From the NCBI GenBank assembly GCA_030620115.1, contig JAUXFG010000001.1:1-64000 (forward strand): a DNA stretch of 64,000 nucleotides, read 5' to 3'. This stretch comes from Candidatus Fermentibacterota bacterium. Lineage in GTDB: Bacteria; JAFGKV01. Numbering within the stretch: position 1 is the stretch's first letter; each line of letters opens with the position of its first letter. Under the pieces are notes generated by a model that was not told where the DNA came from, searched no databases, and saw only the letters and a list, made by a program, of their open reading frames with translations. The position numbers were made by a program, and so were the translations under genes. Positions 1 through 9,300 of the stretch are shown one piece after another.

Positions 1-123
1 TCCATCAGCCTCCTCGACGTATCGCAGAGGATACGCCTGCGGGGTCTTCAGTCGCAAGCCTCGCATTCAGAACCATCTCGGCTGTTTCGCTTCGAAAGCC
101 GGTGAGAAGTCCGGGCTAAAGTC
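1..123. repeat. Dispersed repeat family B, copy at the left edge
   Basis: Non-coding. It carries the blocks GGATACGCCTGCGGGGTC, GTCGCAAGCC and AAGCCGGTGAGAAGTCCGGG, which recur on either strand near 17.87, 35.43, 36.7-37.05 and 60.6 kb. The copy is probably cut by the window edge. Function unknown; always intergenic here. Confidence 0.75.
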
Positions 124-298
124 TCAATGAGTCAGTGAAGTATCGGAGAAATCCCCCTTTTCGAAAGCTGACTATCGAACATGCATGACTCCGGGGCCAT
201 TTTCCCATCCACAGCATCATCGGGATCGAGATCGGCATCGGGATCGGAATCAGCCAGACCGTAGCTCTCGCCTTCATCAAATCCCCTCATCCCCGCCC

Positions 299-399
299 AG
301 ATTCTTCGGTCGTTCTGCTCCCTCAGAATGACACGCATTCACGCACCCACTTTGGCTCTACCCCTGTCATTCTGAGCGACTGCAAGAAGCGAAGAATCT
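299..399. repeat. 101-bp palindromic element (35-31-35), copy 1
   Basis: The left arm at 299-333 begins AGATTCTTCGGTCG and ends CAGAATGACA. The right arm at 365-399 begins TGTCATTCTGAG and ends GAAGAATCT. The 31-bp spacer at 334-364, read on the minus strand, resembles the spacer of the copy at 11845-11945, so this copy is inverted relative to that one. Confidence 0.85.
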
Positions 400-478
400 C
401 TCCTTGCTCCATCATCTCAACGCGGTACGCTCTCTTCTTCCCAATCCCCTCATTCCCGCAATTCCCCATTCCCCCATT

Positions 479-610
479 GCATCTCTGGAGGGGCGTCCGC
501 CAGCTGGCGGATCGCGTCCGGGGTATCGGATCAAACGGTGGCCATGACGGAGCATAGCCCTCCATTATCCTCCCTTCGAAGGGACGTTGGATGTTCGATG
601 TTGGACGTTA
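479..610. repeat. Composite repeat family C, left copy
   Basis: In order: GCATCTCTGGAGG, a perfect 14-bp palindrome CCGCCAGCTGGCGG (497-510), GGCCATGACGGAGCATAG, and a run of ACGTTGGATGTTCGATGTTG type. The same blocks in the same order occur on the opposite strand at 63711-63836, and the middle block recurs near 47.92 kb. No coding signal. Confidence 0.8.
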
Positions 611-651
611 GTACAATGCGAATCCGATCTTCTCCTCCATGTCTTGCCCGC

Positions 652-1422
652 TCAGGGCTGATGTCTTTGTCTCTCCATGCCTCTCTCGTACTCGGGAAGG
701 AAGGCTCGAGGATCGAGGAAAACGCCGCGGAGCTCCACCTCATAGTGGAGATGTGGGGCGGTGCTTCTTCCCGAATTCCCCAATCGTGCGACGATCTGAC
801 CAGTCTCTACTGCCTCGCCGGGGCGGACCTCTACTTTCTGTAGATGCGCATAGCGGGTCACATGGCCCGCAGAATGCTGCAGCTCCAGTATCCGGCCAAG
901 GGTGTCATCCCAGTAGACGCGGAGGACCTCGGCATCCGCCGGCGCAATCACCGGGCTGCCCAGGCGAGCGGCAAGGTCGATTCCAAGGTGGCTGGGGCGA
1001 TCCTGCCCTGGTTCCGGTCTGAACTCCTGGGTGATCCATCCTGCTACCGGCCAGAGATGCGGAATGGGGTTTTCGGGCTGCAGGTCGACTGCAACTTCGC
1101 CGGCATCGGCCATGGGGACTGCGGGCGTCTCCTCTTCTCTGAGGAACGAAGGGGGCTCAGTTGCTCCGTCACCCGGTGCGCGCCCCGCGGCGCGCAAAAG
1201 GGCGGCAAGTTGTGCCTGTTTCTGGCTCAGGCCCGCAAGCTCCTTCTCTACGAGACGAAGACGAGCTGCTTCCTGACGCGTTGAGAGAAGCTCCAGGGAG
1301 GTCTTGGATAGCGTACGGTTGGTCTCATAGAGCTTGAATGCCGCAAAAGAGGCGATCCCCCAGCCCAGAAGAGCGGCAAGAGCCAGGGATCTATTGATGA
1401 CCAGTGCGTGTCCTCTATCCAT
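652..1422 (-). CDS. M23-family peptidase (LytM/DUF, murein-hydrolase-like), membrane anchored
   Basis: A 256-residue protein with one N-terminal membrane helix (about 9-30), a short coiled coil (about 35-78) and a C-terminal M23 domain (about 125-245). The zinc-site pattern is complete: HLGID gives H145 and D149, YAH gives H193, and APHLHYE gives H224 and H226, so this is probably an active endopeptidase cleaving peptidoglycan cross-links from the periplasmic side, rather than an EnvC-like activator. The ATG at 1422 overlaps the 3' end of the upstream phosphoesterase gene by 8 bases, which suggests translational coupling. A longer in-frame extension lies over that gene and is unlikely. The physiological partner is not evident. 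Confidence 0.88.
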   Translation of the reverse strand: MDRGHALVINRSLALAALLGWGIASFAAFKLYETNRTLSKTSLELLSTRQEAARLRLVEKELAGLSQKQAQLAALLRAAGRAPGDGATEPPSFLREEETPAVPMADAGEVAVDLQPENPIPHLWPVAGWITQEFRPEPGQDRPSHLGIDLAARLGSPVIAPADAEVLRVYWDDTLGRILELQHSAGHVTRYAHLQKVEVRPGEAVETGQIVARLGNSGRSTAPHLHYEVELRGVFLDPRAFLPEYERGMERQRHQP

Positions 1423-2353
1423 GTTGCTTGTCGTATTCTGGAGGCGGCCATGGGCGCGGGGGCTCCTGTACTCCCCATACCCGATGGACTGACACAAGGG
1501 GCTCTCCTTGCGCCAATCGTACCGTGAGAAAATGATAGAAGCCCCCCTTCTCCGGGGCAAGACCTCTGAGGTTCGCACCTCCTCCACCTGTGATAAATTG
1601 CATGATCCCGCCCGGCAAGCGCGACTGATGGAACATATGATCATGGGAACAGAAGACGGCTCGGACCGCGCTGCCCGCCATCAATTCGATCACCGCGTCT
1701 GCATTGAACAATTGTCTCTTCGCGGGCGAGTTAAGGGGATGATGAAGGAAGAGAAATGCAGGCCCACGCTCTTTTGGCCACTGTCGCAATCGATGTCGCA
1801 GCCAATCGAGTTGCGCATCATCCAACCTTCCTTCCTCGCCGGGGAGGCAGCTATTGACGAGCAGTAGGAGCGCGCCGGAGTGCTCCAAGGCGAGGGGGGT
1901 CGCATTGAAACGCTTCTCCAGCAGCTCGAGCATAGTCATGGTCCCCTGATTCTTGGCCTTGTAGAGATCATGGTTGCCCGGTGCGACAAGAAGAGGGGTT
2001 TCCAAGAGCGAAAGCTGGCGATCAACCACGGTCCACTGTTTCTTCACGATGGTAAGATTTTCTGTATAGCCATTGATCAGGTCCCCCAGATGGATCACGA
2101 GTGGTGGGGAGATTCTATTGATCGAATCGATGATGGCAGGCAATACGCTGCGAGATGCCCTGGAGTCGCCAACCACGGCAAAAGCCAATTCGCCATTGCG
2201 ATCCTGTTGGCCTGCTCTGAGTGCCTGTGTTCGATGGTCCTCCCGGCAGCCAGGGAGCAAGAGAATCAGCATGGCTATTGACAGAAGCGGAAGATTTGAT
2301 CGTATTCTCAACGAAAGAACTCCTTTTGGTGATGGTGAAATGAACCCTCTCAT
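1415..2353 (-). CDS. Lipoprotein metallophosphoesterase (calcineurin-like)
   Basis: A 312-residue protein beginning with a type II signal sequence ending in the lipobox LLPGC (C36), so it is probably a lipoprotein. Metallophosphoesterase motifs follow in order: VGDSR (D63), HLGD (about 88-91), PGNHD (about 125-129), a FLHHP histidine pair and a C-terminal SHDH. The substrate cannot be told; purple-acid-phosphatase-like and nucleotide-phosphodiesterase enzymes share this core. The start at 2353 puts the signal peptide at the N-terminus; a longer frame would run antisense into the divergent gene at 2405. Its 3' end overlaps the M23 peptidase start, so the two are probably one transcription unit. 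Confidence 0.85.
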   Translation of the reverse strand: MRGFISPSPKGVLSLRIRSNLPLLSIAMLILLLPGCREDHRTQALRAGQQDRNGELAFAVVGDSRASRSVLPAIIDSINRISPPLVIHLGDLINGYTENLTIVKKQWTVVDRQLSLLETPLLVAPGNHDLYKAKNQGTMTMLELLEKRFNATPLALEHSGALLLLVNSCLPGEEGRLDDAQLDWLRHRLRQWPKERGPAFLFLHHPLNSPAKRQLFNADAVIELMAGSAVRAVFCSHDHMFHQSRLPGGIMQFITGGGGANLRGLAPEKGGFYHFLTVRLAQGEPLVSVHRVWGVQEPPRPWPPPEYDKQHG

Positions 2354-2404
2354 GCTACGTTCAGTTTCCTGTTGCATCAACTGTTGGCATTCTGGAAGAA
2401 GCTT

Positions 2405-3664
2405 ATGATGCCTTTTGCCCAGCTTGCCGTGCTGGCCATACTCTTGCTTGCCTCGGCGTTTTTCTCTGGTTCGGAATCGGCGCTGTTCTCCCTTTCGGGC
2501 TCGACAGTCGCAGGGTTTGCGACGAGCAAGAAGCGCCATGAGCGGGCCGTAGCGCGTCTTCTGGCTGATCGGCAAGCATTGCTTGTGTCTCTTCTGTTAG
2601 GCAATCTACTGGTCAATCTGGCGGCTACGAGCCGTGCAACCTCTCTTTTGATCCATGCATTGGGCGAGAGTTCGGGGTCATGGGTGGCTTGGTTAGGGAT
2701 GACCGTGATGATCCTGGTGGTGGGGGAGATTACCCCGAAGATGATTGCGATACAGAACTCCGGAGCCTGGGCCGTCGGATGTGCCCGCCCCTTAAGTCTA
2801 TTCTCCCGACTGATCCTGCCCATTCGGCTGTTCCTTGTGTGGCTCGTATCTCCTCTCGTGTCCAAATGGGGGATACAACAGGGTTACGATTTCGTGGAGT
2901 TGGCTGAACTTCGCACCGCGGTGGACGAAGGCTGGAAGGCCGGGAAACTACATCAGTTCGAGAGTGACCTTGTGTCTTCGTTGCTTGAGCTGGAAGAGCT
3001 GCGTGTAAAGGAGATCATGACTCCTCGGGTGAAGATCAAGGCATTGGCGGCCGAGGTCCCTCTGGCGGAAATGACCCGGGGCGCGTGGAGAATGCGAAGA
3101 ACACGTGTGCCTGTCTACTCTGGAACGGTGGACAATATCATGGGTGTTCTCCATCTCAAAGACCTCGCAGGCGTTCGAATATCGGCACACAGCTCCACCG
3201 CGGGCGATCTGGCCCGAAAGGCCATGTATGTTCCTTCGGGCATGGCTGTATCACGTCTTCTCCTGCGCTTCAGAGCCGAGAGTGAAGACATCGCCGTGGT
3301 TGTTGATCAGTTCGGCTCAGTTGCCGGGCTGGTCACACTGCAGGACATCGTTGATGAGATTCTCGGACCGCTACCGGACAAGCATGACCCGGCCTCTCCG
3401 GTGCTTACTCCCTATGGTCCCGGAACGTGGTTGATACCTGCGGTATTCCCACTTGATGAGCTGTCGGAACGACTGGGCATTCAGATCGACGATCCGCTAG
3501 TGGAAACCATTGGCGGCCATATCACGCATTGCCTCGGCAGGGTGCCGAAAACAGGAGAAGAGATAATCCTGTCGCAAGGATTGAGGATAAAGGTGCTCCG
3601 GGCTGAACCGAGAAAGCTTGTGGCTCTTTCGGTGACAGTGACGGATCCAATGGGAGTCGACTAG
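2405..3664 (+). CDS. CNNM/CBS/CorC_HlyC-domain membrane protein
   Basis: A 419-residue protein of the HlyC/CorC (UPF0053) family. Residues about 1-150 form the CNNM (DUF21) membrane domain with FFSGSESALF near the N-terminus and the family motif GEITPK. A CBS pair follows from VKEIMTPRV (about 195-330), then a C-terminal CorC_HlyC domain (about 340-419). Members are linked to Mg/Co efflux, and in Bacteroidetes to gliding (GldE); neither role is proven here. The ATG at 2405 is preceded by GGAAGAAG. It ends one base before the next gene, a shorter paralogue, which begins the envelope operon running to 9861. Confidence 0.9.
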   Translation: MMPFAQLAVLAILLLASAFFSGSESALFSLSGSTVAGFATSKKRHERAVARLLADRQALLVSLLLGNLLVNLAATSRATSLLIHALGESSGSWVAWLGMTVMILVVGEITPKMIAIQNSGAWAVGCARPLSLFSRLILPIRLFLVWLVSPLVSKWGIQQGYDFVELAELRTAVDEGWKAGKLHQFESDLVSSLLELEELRVKEIMTPRVKIKALAAEVPLAEMTRGAWRMRRTRVPVYSGTVDNIMGVLHLKDLAGVRISAHSSTAGDLARKAMYVPSGMAVSRLLLRFRAESEDIAVVVDQFGSVAGLVTLQDIVDEILGPLPDKHDPASPVLTPYGPGTWLIPAVFPLDELSERLGIQIDDPLVETIGGHITHCLGRVPKTGEEIILSQGLRIKVLRAEPRKLVALSVTVTDPMGVD

Positions 3665-3665
3665 C

Positions 3666-4616
3666 ATGCTCTGGGTTTTGGTTTTTCTTGGGATCGTGGC
3701 GTCAGCCCTGTTCAGTGGCGCGGAATCGGCGTTTGTGGCGTGTCCGAAGCTCAAAATACGCCATCTGGCCAGGCAAGGGGTATCTGTTGCACAACGTCTG
3801 GAAAAGGCCATGGCGGATCCCGGGCCGTATCTCTCCACACTATTGGTGGGCACGAACCTTGCAAATGTGGGCGGTACCGTGGCTGCCGCCAGATTGGCTG
3901 AAGGGCTTTTTCCCGGGAAAGGCGATGCGGTGGCTACCGCGGTGATGGTACCCCTTTTTCTCGTGCTCAGCGAGATACTACCGAAGAGCTACTTCCTGGC
4001 TCACGCCAGAAGCCTGTGTCTCAGGATTTTTGTCCCACTCGCCGTACTCCGGCGTGGGCTTCAGCCATTGATTGTGTTGGTGGGGGCCCCGGCGAGGCTG
4101 TTGGGCATGACGGAGTCCGAGGCGAATCTCCCCATCACCAGGGAGGAATTGGTTCTCCTTGCGCGGCTTGGGAGAAAACAGACGCGGCTCAGCGGAGCGG
4201 TGAGCCACCTCTTGGAAAAGCGAGTGGCGGCGGCACGCCCGATAGCCAGCGAAATCATGATCCCGGCCCACAAGGTGGCGGTACTCCCATATGACATCAC
4301 CGTTGAGGCGGCGTTGCCCATGATCGAAGCTTCGGGATTCACTCGCTACCCATTGGATCGGGGGGGCAACTGGCATGGACTCGTACACGTGGTGGACATC
4401 GTGGGGAGCCTTGCCGCAACGCCGCTGGAGCTGCTTGCTCATCCGATACCGGCAGTGGCAGGAGACGCGCAGTTGGAGGATATTATCGAGACCATGAGAA
4501 CCGCTGGTGAGCATGTAGTGATCGTGCGGGAGTCGATGAGGAATGTCGGACTACTCACTCTGGACGACGTGGTAAGGCATTTCACCTCGGGACTAGACCC
4601 TGAGGTGGCGCAGTGA
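3666..4616 (+). CDS. CNNM/CBS-domain membrane protein lacking a CorC_HlyC tail
   Basis: A 316-residue paralogue of the preceding protein. The N-terminal LFSGAESAF and LSEILPK mark the CNNM domain, with four likely membrane segments in the first 150 residues. A CBS region begins around ASEIMIPAHKVAVLP. The C-terminal CorC_HlyC domain seen in the neighbour is absent. Such tandem long/short pairs may form heteromers; that is inference. The ATG lies directly behind the previous stop, and its own stop overlaps the GTG of the TamA-like gene in a GTGA arrangement, which suggests coupled translation. Confidence 0.88.
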   Translation: MLWVLVFLGIVASALFSGAESAFVACPKLKIRHLARQGVSVAQRLEKAMADPGPYLSTLLVGTNLANVGGTVAAARLAEGLFPGKGDAVATAVMVPLFLVLSEILPKSYFLAHARSLCLRIFVPLAVLRRGLQPLIVLVGAPARLLGMTESEANLPITREELVLLARLGRKQTRLSGAVSHLLEKRVAAARPIASEIMIPAHKVAVLPYDITVEAALPMIEASGFTRYPLDRGGNWHGLVHVVDIVGSLAATPLELLAHPIPAVAGDAQLEDIIETMRTAGEHVVIVRESMRNVGLLTLDDVVRHFTSGLDPEVAQ

Positions 4617-6397
4617 GGCTTGCTTGGCTGCCGCTGCTGGTTCTGGTGGGTTGCGCAAGACTGGGCGCACCAGGGTATCAAGAGATACCCAAGGAGCAGC
4701 TCGTCAAGGAGGTTGTGATTGAGGACCAGGGCGCCTTTCCACACAAAGAGACCGAAGCTGTTCTTTACGTAACGCGGGGGCGGTTTTTCGACAGTTATGA
4801 GTGGGACAAGGACAAAGATAGACTAAAAGCGTACTATCACTTGCGTGGGTTCCCTGATGCACGGATAGAGCTGTCCGAGGCGTTGCAAGGGCCAGATGGT
4901 GTGCGGATCAGATATGTGATCAACTCCGGCCCCGAACTCCGCTTGATGGATCTTTCACTGGCCTCCGGTGGTATCCTGATGGCGAGTGAGCTCAAGGAAC
5001 TCCTCTCCCTTGATACCGGCGATCGCTTGGATCGGCAGGCCCTGGATCTGGGCAAGGCACGCATACGGTCTGCGTTGGCCTCTTTGGGTTATGTGCGTGC
5101 GAAGGTCGATGCAAGAGTGATCGCCAAGAAACATAAGGCCTCCCTGGATATAGCGATAGAAGAAGGGAAGCGGGCCTATATCGGTGATGTTGAGCTCTTA
5201 GGCCTCGAGCATGTGCGTCTTTCGGTTGCATCCAGAGAAGTGGTGCTGAAACGGGGAGAGCTGTTTCTCCCCAAGTCCGTGTATGCTACCCAGAAGCATC
5301 TGCTCACCACCGGGCTCTTTTCAAGCGTGAGGGTCTTGGTCCCCGGGCTAGAGCGTGGAGACGATACCCTCCGGGTATTTATACAGATGAGGGAAGCAAA
5401 ACACAGATTCATCGAGTCAGGGCTTGGCTACGCGTCCTCCGATGTCTCGCCCGACAGGGTGACCACGTCTCTCTCAATGGGGCACGAGAATCTTTGGGGA
5501 CTCGCGGCATCGCTTCTTCTTGAGCTTGGTCTCCAGCGGGAATGGTCGTCGGATTTCTGGCAGCAGACTGCTCGATTGGCCTATACGGAACCCTGGCTCA
5601 GAGGGATGCCGTTCACCGGCGGCATTTCCTTGGACTACAAGAGGCGTTCAGTGGGGAGCTCCGAGTACCAGAGCTATGGCGCAACCATTTTGGCCGGCCG
5701 GTCCTGGCATGAGCGGGCCAGTGTGTTCGCGCGGTACAAGTACCAATCAAGGCTTACGGATGCGGGTGAGGACCCAAGCGACTACCTCGTTGATGAGATC
5801 AATCGCCCCATAACCAATAGCGTGGAAGGAACAATAACCCTCGATACGAGGGATTCTTTTGCCGACCCGCACTCGGGGCAGCTTTTCCGCACGCAACTGA
5901 TGCACGCCGGTACGTTTCTCAAAGGAGATTGGTCCTTTCGGAAGCTTTTCGTGGACTGGAGCGCGTATCGCCAAGTGGGAGCTTTCGTGTTCGCTACTCG
6001 TGCTCGTGTGGGTCTGATTCGGCCATTGTCTGATTCGCCCACTGCTCCGGAGGAAGAACGATTTCGCGCCGGCGGGTCGAATAGCGTGCGCGGTTTCAAG
6101 GAGGAGGGGCTCGGACCTATTGATGAAGATGGCAACGCCCTAGGGGGAGAGGAACTGGTGGTGGCCAACCTCGAGCTGAGGGCGCCGATCTGGCGCCACG
6201 TGGGCCTCGGCCTTTTTCTTGATATGGGTCAAGTGTGGCAGACGGCTGGGGCGGGGCGCCTATCGGATCTGGAACCCGCCGCCGGGCTCGGGTTGAGATA
6301 TGCCACGGTCATTGGGCCGGTGCGAGCGGACTGGGGCGTGCCATTGAAGCATGACGGCCGGGGCACGGTGTGCCTGACATTGGGACACGCATTCTGA
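4613..6397 (+). CDS. Omp85-family outer-membrane barrel protein, TamA/BamA-like
   Basis: A 594-residue protein. POTRA-type repeats occupy about residues 35-265 and the C-terminal half (about 300-594) is an Omp85 beta barrel, including the RFRAGGSNSVRGF segment typical of the surface-antigen domain and a terminal aromatic residue (GHAF). Because the next gene encodes a TamB-like protein, a TamA role in inserting outer-membrane proteins or in lipid transport is more likely than BamA. The N-terminus reads MRLAWLPLLVLVGCARLG, a signal sequence with a plausible lipobox cysteine at position 14, which is odd for an Omp85 protein. The GTG start overlaps the previous stop, and the 3' end overlaps the tamB-like ATG. 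Confidence 0.9.
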   Translation: MRLAWLPLLVLVGCARLGAPGYQEIPKEQLVKEVVIEDQGAFPHKETEAVLYVTRGRFFDSYEWDKDKDRLKAYYHLRGFPDARIELSEALQGPDGVRIRYVINSGPELRLMDLSLASGGILMASELKELLSLDTGDRLDRQALDLGKARIRSALASLGYVRAKVDARVIAKKHKASLDIAIEEGKRAYIGDVELLGLEHVRLSVASREVVLKRGELFLPKSVYATQKHLLTTGLFSSVRVLVPGLERGDDTLRVFIQMREAKHRFIESGLGYASSDVSPDRVTTSLSMGHENLWGLAASLLLELGLQREWSSDFWQQTARLAYTEPWLRGMPFTGGISLDYKRRSVGSSEYQSYGATILAGRSWHERASVFARYKYQSRLTDAGEDPSDYLVDEINRPITNSVEGTITLDTRDSFADPHSGQLFRTQLMHAGTFLKGDWSFRKLFVDWSAYRQVGAFVFATRARVGLIRPLSDSPTAPEEERFRAGGSNSVRGFKEEGLGPIDEDGNALGGEELVVANLELRAPIWRHVGLGLFLDMGQVWQTAGAGRLSDLEPAAGLGLRYATVIGPVRADWGVPLKHDGRGTVCLTLGHAF

Positions 6398-9300
6398 TGC
6401 CTGGAAGGTTTTTTCGATCGGGAGCACGGATCATCCACCTGTACTTGAGCATCACGCCGGTTCTCCTGGCATTGGCTATCGCCGTGGTGCTGCTGACTGG
6501 AAAGGATCTTGGCCTCTTCTTCGCCCAGCAGCAACTCTCGTCGTACTTGGGTACGCGAGTTTCGTTCGCCTCCTTCCGGTTCCTGAGGCCGAATCTGATC
6601 GAACTCAGGGGGCTATGCCTTGGAGAACTGCACGATGATGACCTGTATGCACAGGTTCGCAAGGCCCATGTGGCTCTGGATTGGAGGGAGTTGCTCAGGG
6701 CGGAGATCAGGATCCGTGACATAGACCTGGAGGGGTGGATGATCCGCCTGCGGTCACAGGAGCAGGATGACCGCGAAGCGAACGGCTGGCTTGGCACGTT
6801 TCCAACCCTGGAACTTCCGCGAATTTTGCTCAGCAATGGCCTTGTGCTCGCTGAAACCGGGGGTAGGGCCTGGCATGTACGAAACGTCACTGTAGAAGGA
6901 CTCGTACGGCTCGATTCGTCACAATCCTCCATACGCATACGAGAGCTGGGCTTCCAGCTGCCCGGCGGCAGTGCCGTTCGCGGAGAAGCGAGCCTCTGGC
7001 GGCTTGGACGAGGCGCCTGGAAGGCGGAGTTTGGCCTGCAGTGTCAAGGTGGGGCCATGGTGGGCACGGCGGTTCAAGCAGACGGAACATGGGAATGGTC
7101 TCTCAATAGCCGACGCGTTGATCTGGCGAGCTGGATTGCGTCATTGCTTCCACCCGATGCGGGGCTCACTGGTCTGGCAACTTTTGCGGGGAAGGGGACA
7201 GGCGCCGAGGGGACAGGGGTGCTATGGCTGGCTGATCCTGGGTGGGATGGTTTGAGCGCAGACAGCTTGCAGGCGGAGCTTGTCTTGAGAGAAGGCGCTC
7301 TTGTTGCGGAGAACATGATCATCCATCGCGGAGCGGGGAGGCTCACCGGAGCGACCGGGTTGGTTTTCGGCGACGAGGGAACCCGCGTGTGGTCGAATGT
7401 GACAGTGGACTCTCTTCGGGTGCCGGTCCCGGACCCGGCGGGGGGAGAGGCGATTCTCTCTGGTGAGATCTATGCAACGTTTGGCGCAGGACCCGGTCGG
7501 GGCTTTCGGCTTGGTCTTCACCGTGGTGATGTCTCCTGGAAGACGTGGAGACTGACAGGCATCGATGCGGAGATAGCGGGTGAGGGCCACAAGGTCCATC
7601 TCCAAGAACTCAGCATTGCGGGCGGTACCGTGCGGGGCACCGCCCACGGAGAGATTGGTCCTGGAATGATGGTTCTTGAGCATGATCTGCACGTGTCGCT
7701 TCGACCAACCCTCCGGCCGTGGACCGGAGAAAAGATGGGAGGAGAGCTTCAGCTCACTGGTGTGCTCAGAAGTACGGAGCGACTGCAATGGCAAGGGCGG
7801 ATATATCTGGCAAATGGAGCATACGGCGTATGGAAGCTGGCGCACGCGGCATATCATGGCATCATGTACCATGGGTATGGCGGAGCGGGAGTAGATGGAT
7901 CTTTCTTCGCGGAGAGAATCGACCATGCGGGTTCTCGTATTGCGGCGATTGTGGCTGCAGGGCTCGAGATGGACAATGGGCGCATGGCGATTCCCCGGGC
8001 CGCCATCCTAAGACCAAACGGTGCCTTGCTCTTGGGGAAGGGGAGAGACAGGGGCGAGTTCCTGGAACTCGAGCGCTTGAGTATTCTGTCATCCGCCGGC
8101 GGTGCTGAGCTTGCCGGACCTGTGCAGGTCCGTCTTCATGGCGGAAAGGCGAGCATTGGAAGGATCCGTCTGTGTGCCACCGATGGAGGCTGGATCGACG
8201 CCCGAGATATCATTTTGGCACCATGGCCGGAAGCGGGAACCATGGCTTTGGAGGAATTTCCCCTCAGGATGGTGACCAGCATGCTTGGTCTCGAGGGCTC
8301 CTATGATGGGAGGATCTCAGCCATGGTTACGGCAGGCGAAGAGAGTAAGGGCTGGGCGAGACTCGAAGGTGTGCGTCGATTGCCGGCCATGGAGAAATTC
8401 CCCACGGACATCGAGGTGAGGATGCACGGGGATAGCACGAGAACAACGTTCGATGATGTGGTGGTGACACAAGAAGATTTGACCATGCGCGCTACGGGGT
8501 GGTTTGATTTGGACGGTAGAATCCACGGTGAGGTCCAATGTGAAGACGCGCCCATCTCGCAAGTGCTGGTTCTGGTGGATGAGCTCCTTGGCGCTGGATT
8601 GCGACCGATTTTTGATTCCCAAGTGGGCAAGGTGAGTGCGAGAGTCGCGGTTGACGGGACATGGCAAAGCCCATTGCTGGAAGGACAGATGGTTATCGGG
8701 GGGGATGCGGAGATTGTGGTACGCCCGATCCGTTCGACATTCCATGATGTGCGCGCGTTTGCGACGCTCGAAGGGCATGAACTACGCATCGATCACGTAA
8801 CTGGGCGCAGCGGCCAAGGGATGGCGCGGCTTTCCGGAACAATCACCATGCCCGGGTTGCGGCTGGAGGATATTGTTTTCGACATCACGGCCTCCTCTCA
8901 GCAGTTCAACATCATACAAGGAATCTATGGGCTTTATGATGCCGATCTTGAACTCGGGAAACAGGGTCTGGGAATCAGGCTCGAAGGGGACGTTCGGCTT
9001 CTGGAAGGGCGTATCGATCTACCTGCGCTGATAGAGGCGCCCGTACCTCCGCCAACGTCAGCGAGTTTGGATGATCAATGGATGATTGCCGTGACGGCCG
9101 ACCGGGGAGTATGGGCCAGGGACAGGTTCCTGAATGCGGAAGTTGCTGGTCGAGTGGTGCTCACAAAGGAGGATGGAATTGTCTCCCTCCAGGGAGAACT
9201 GGAGCTCTTGAGGGGGACCTACCGGTATCTCGATAGGAAATTCGAGCTAGAACAAGGGACGGTGACCTTCCTCGGGGGGCCATTGATCGAGCCGGTGATG

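Larger units (their letters stand above)
124..651. other. Gene-free gap with several repeat families
   Basis: No credible gene. The short reading frames lack ribosome-binding sites and cross repeats. It holds a degenerate family-D fragment (about 131-175, with TCGGAGAAATCCCCC), a low-complexity run of GATCGGCATCGG type (about 221-250), a complete 101-bp palindromic element (299-399) and a composite repeat (479-610). Confidence 0.7.

Noticed and set aside
299-399. CRISPR-like array
   Set aside because: 35-bp repeats with a 31-bp spacer look tempting, but the two arms are inverted, occur only in pairs or singly, the spacers are related between loci, and no cas gene is present.
844-1284. 146-codon plus-strand frame
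   Set aside because: It is antisense to the M23 peptidase gene, which has complete zinc motifs; no ribosome-binding site or family resemblance.
7222-7926. 234-codon minus-strand frame
   Set aside because: Antisense shadow within the tamB-like gene.
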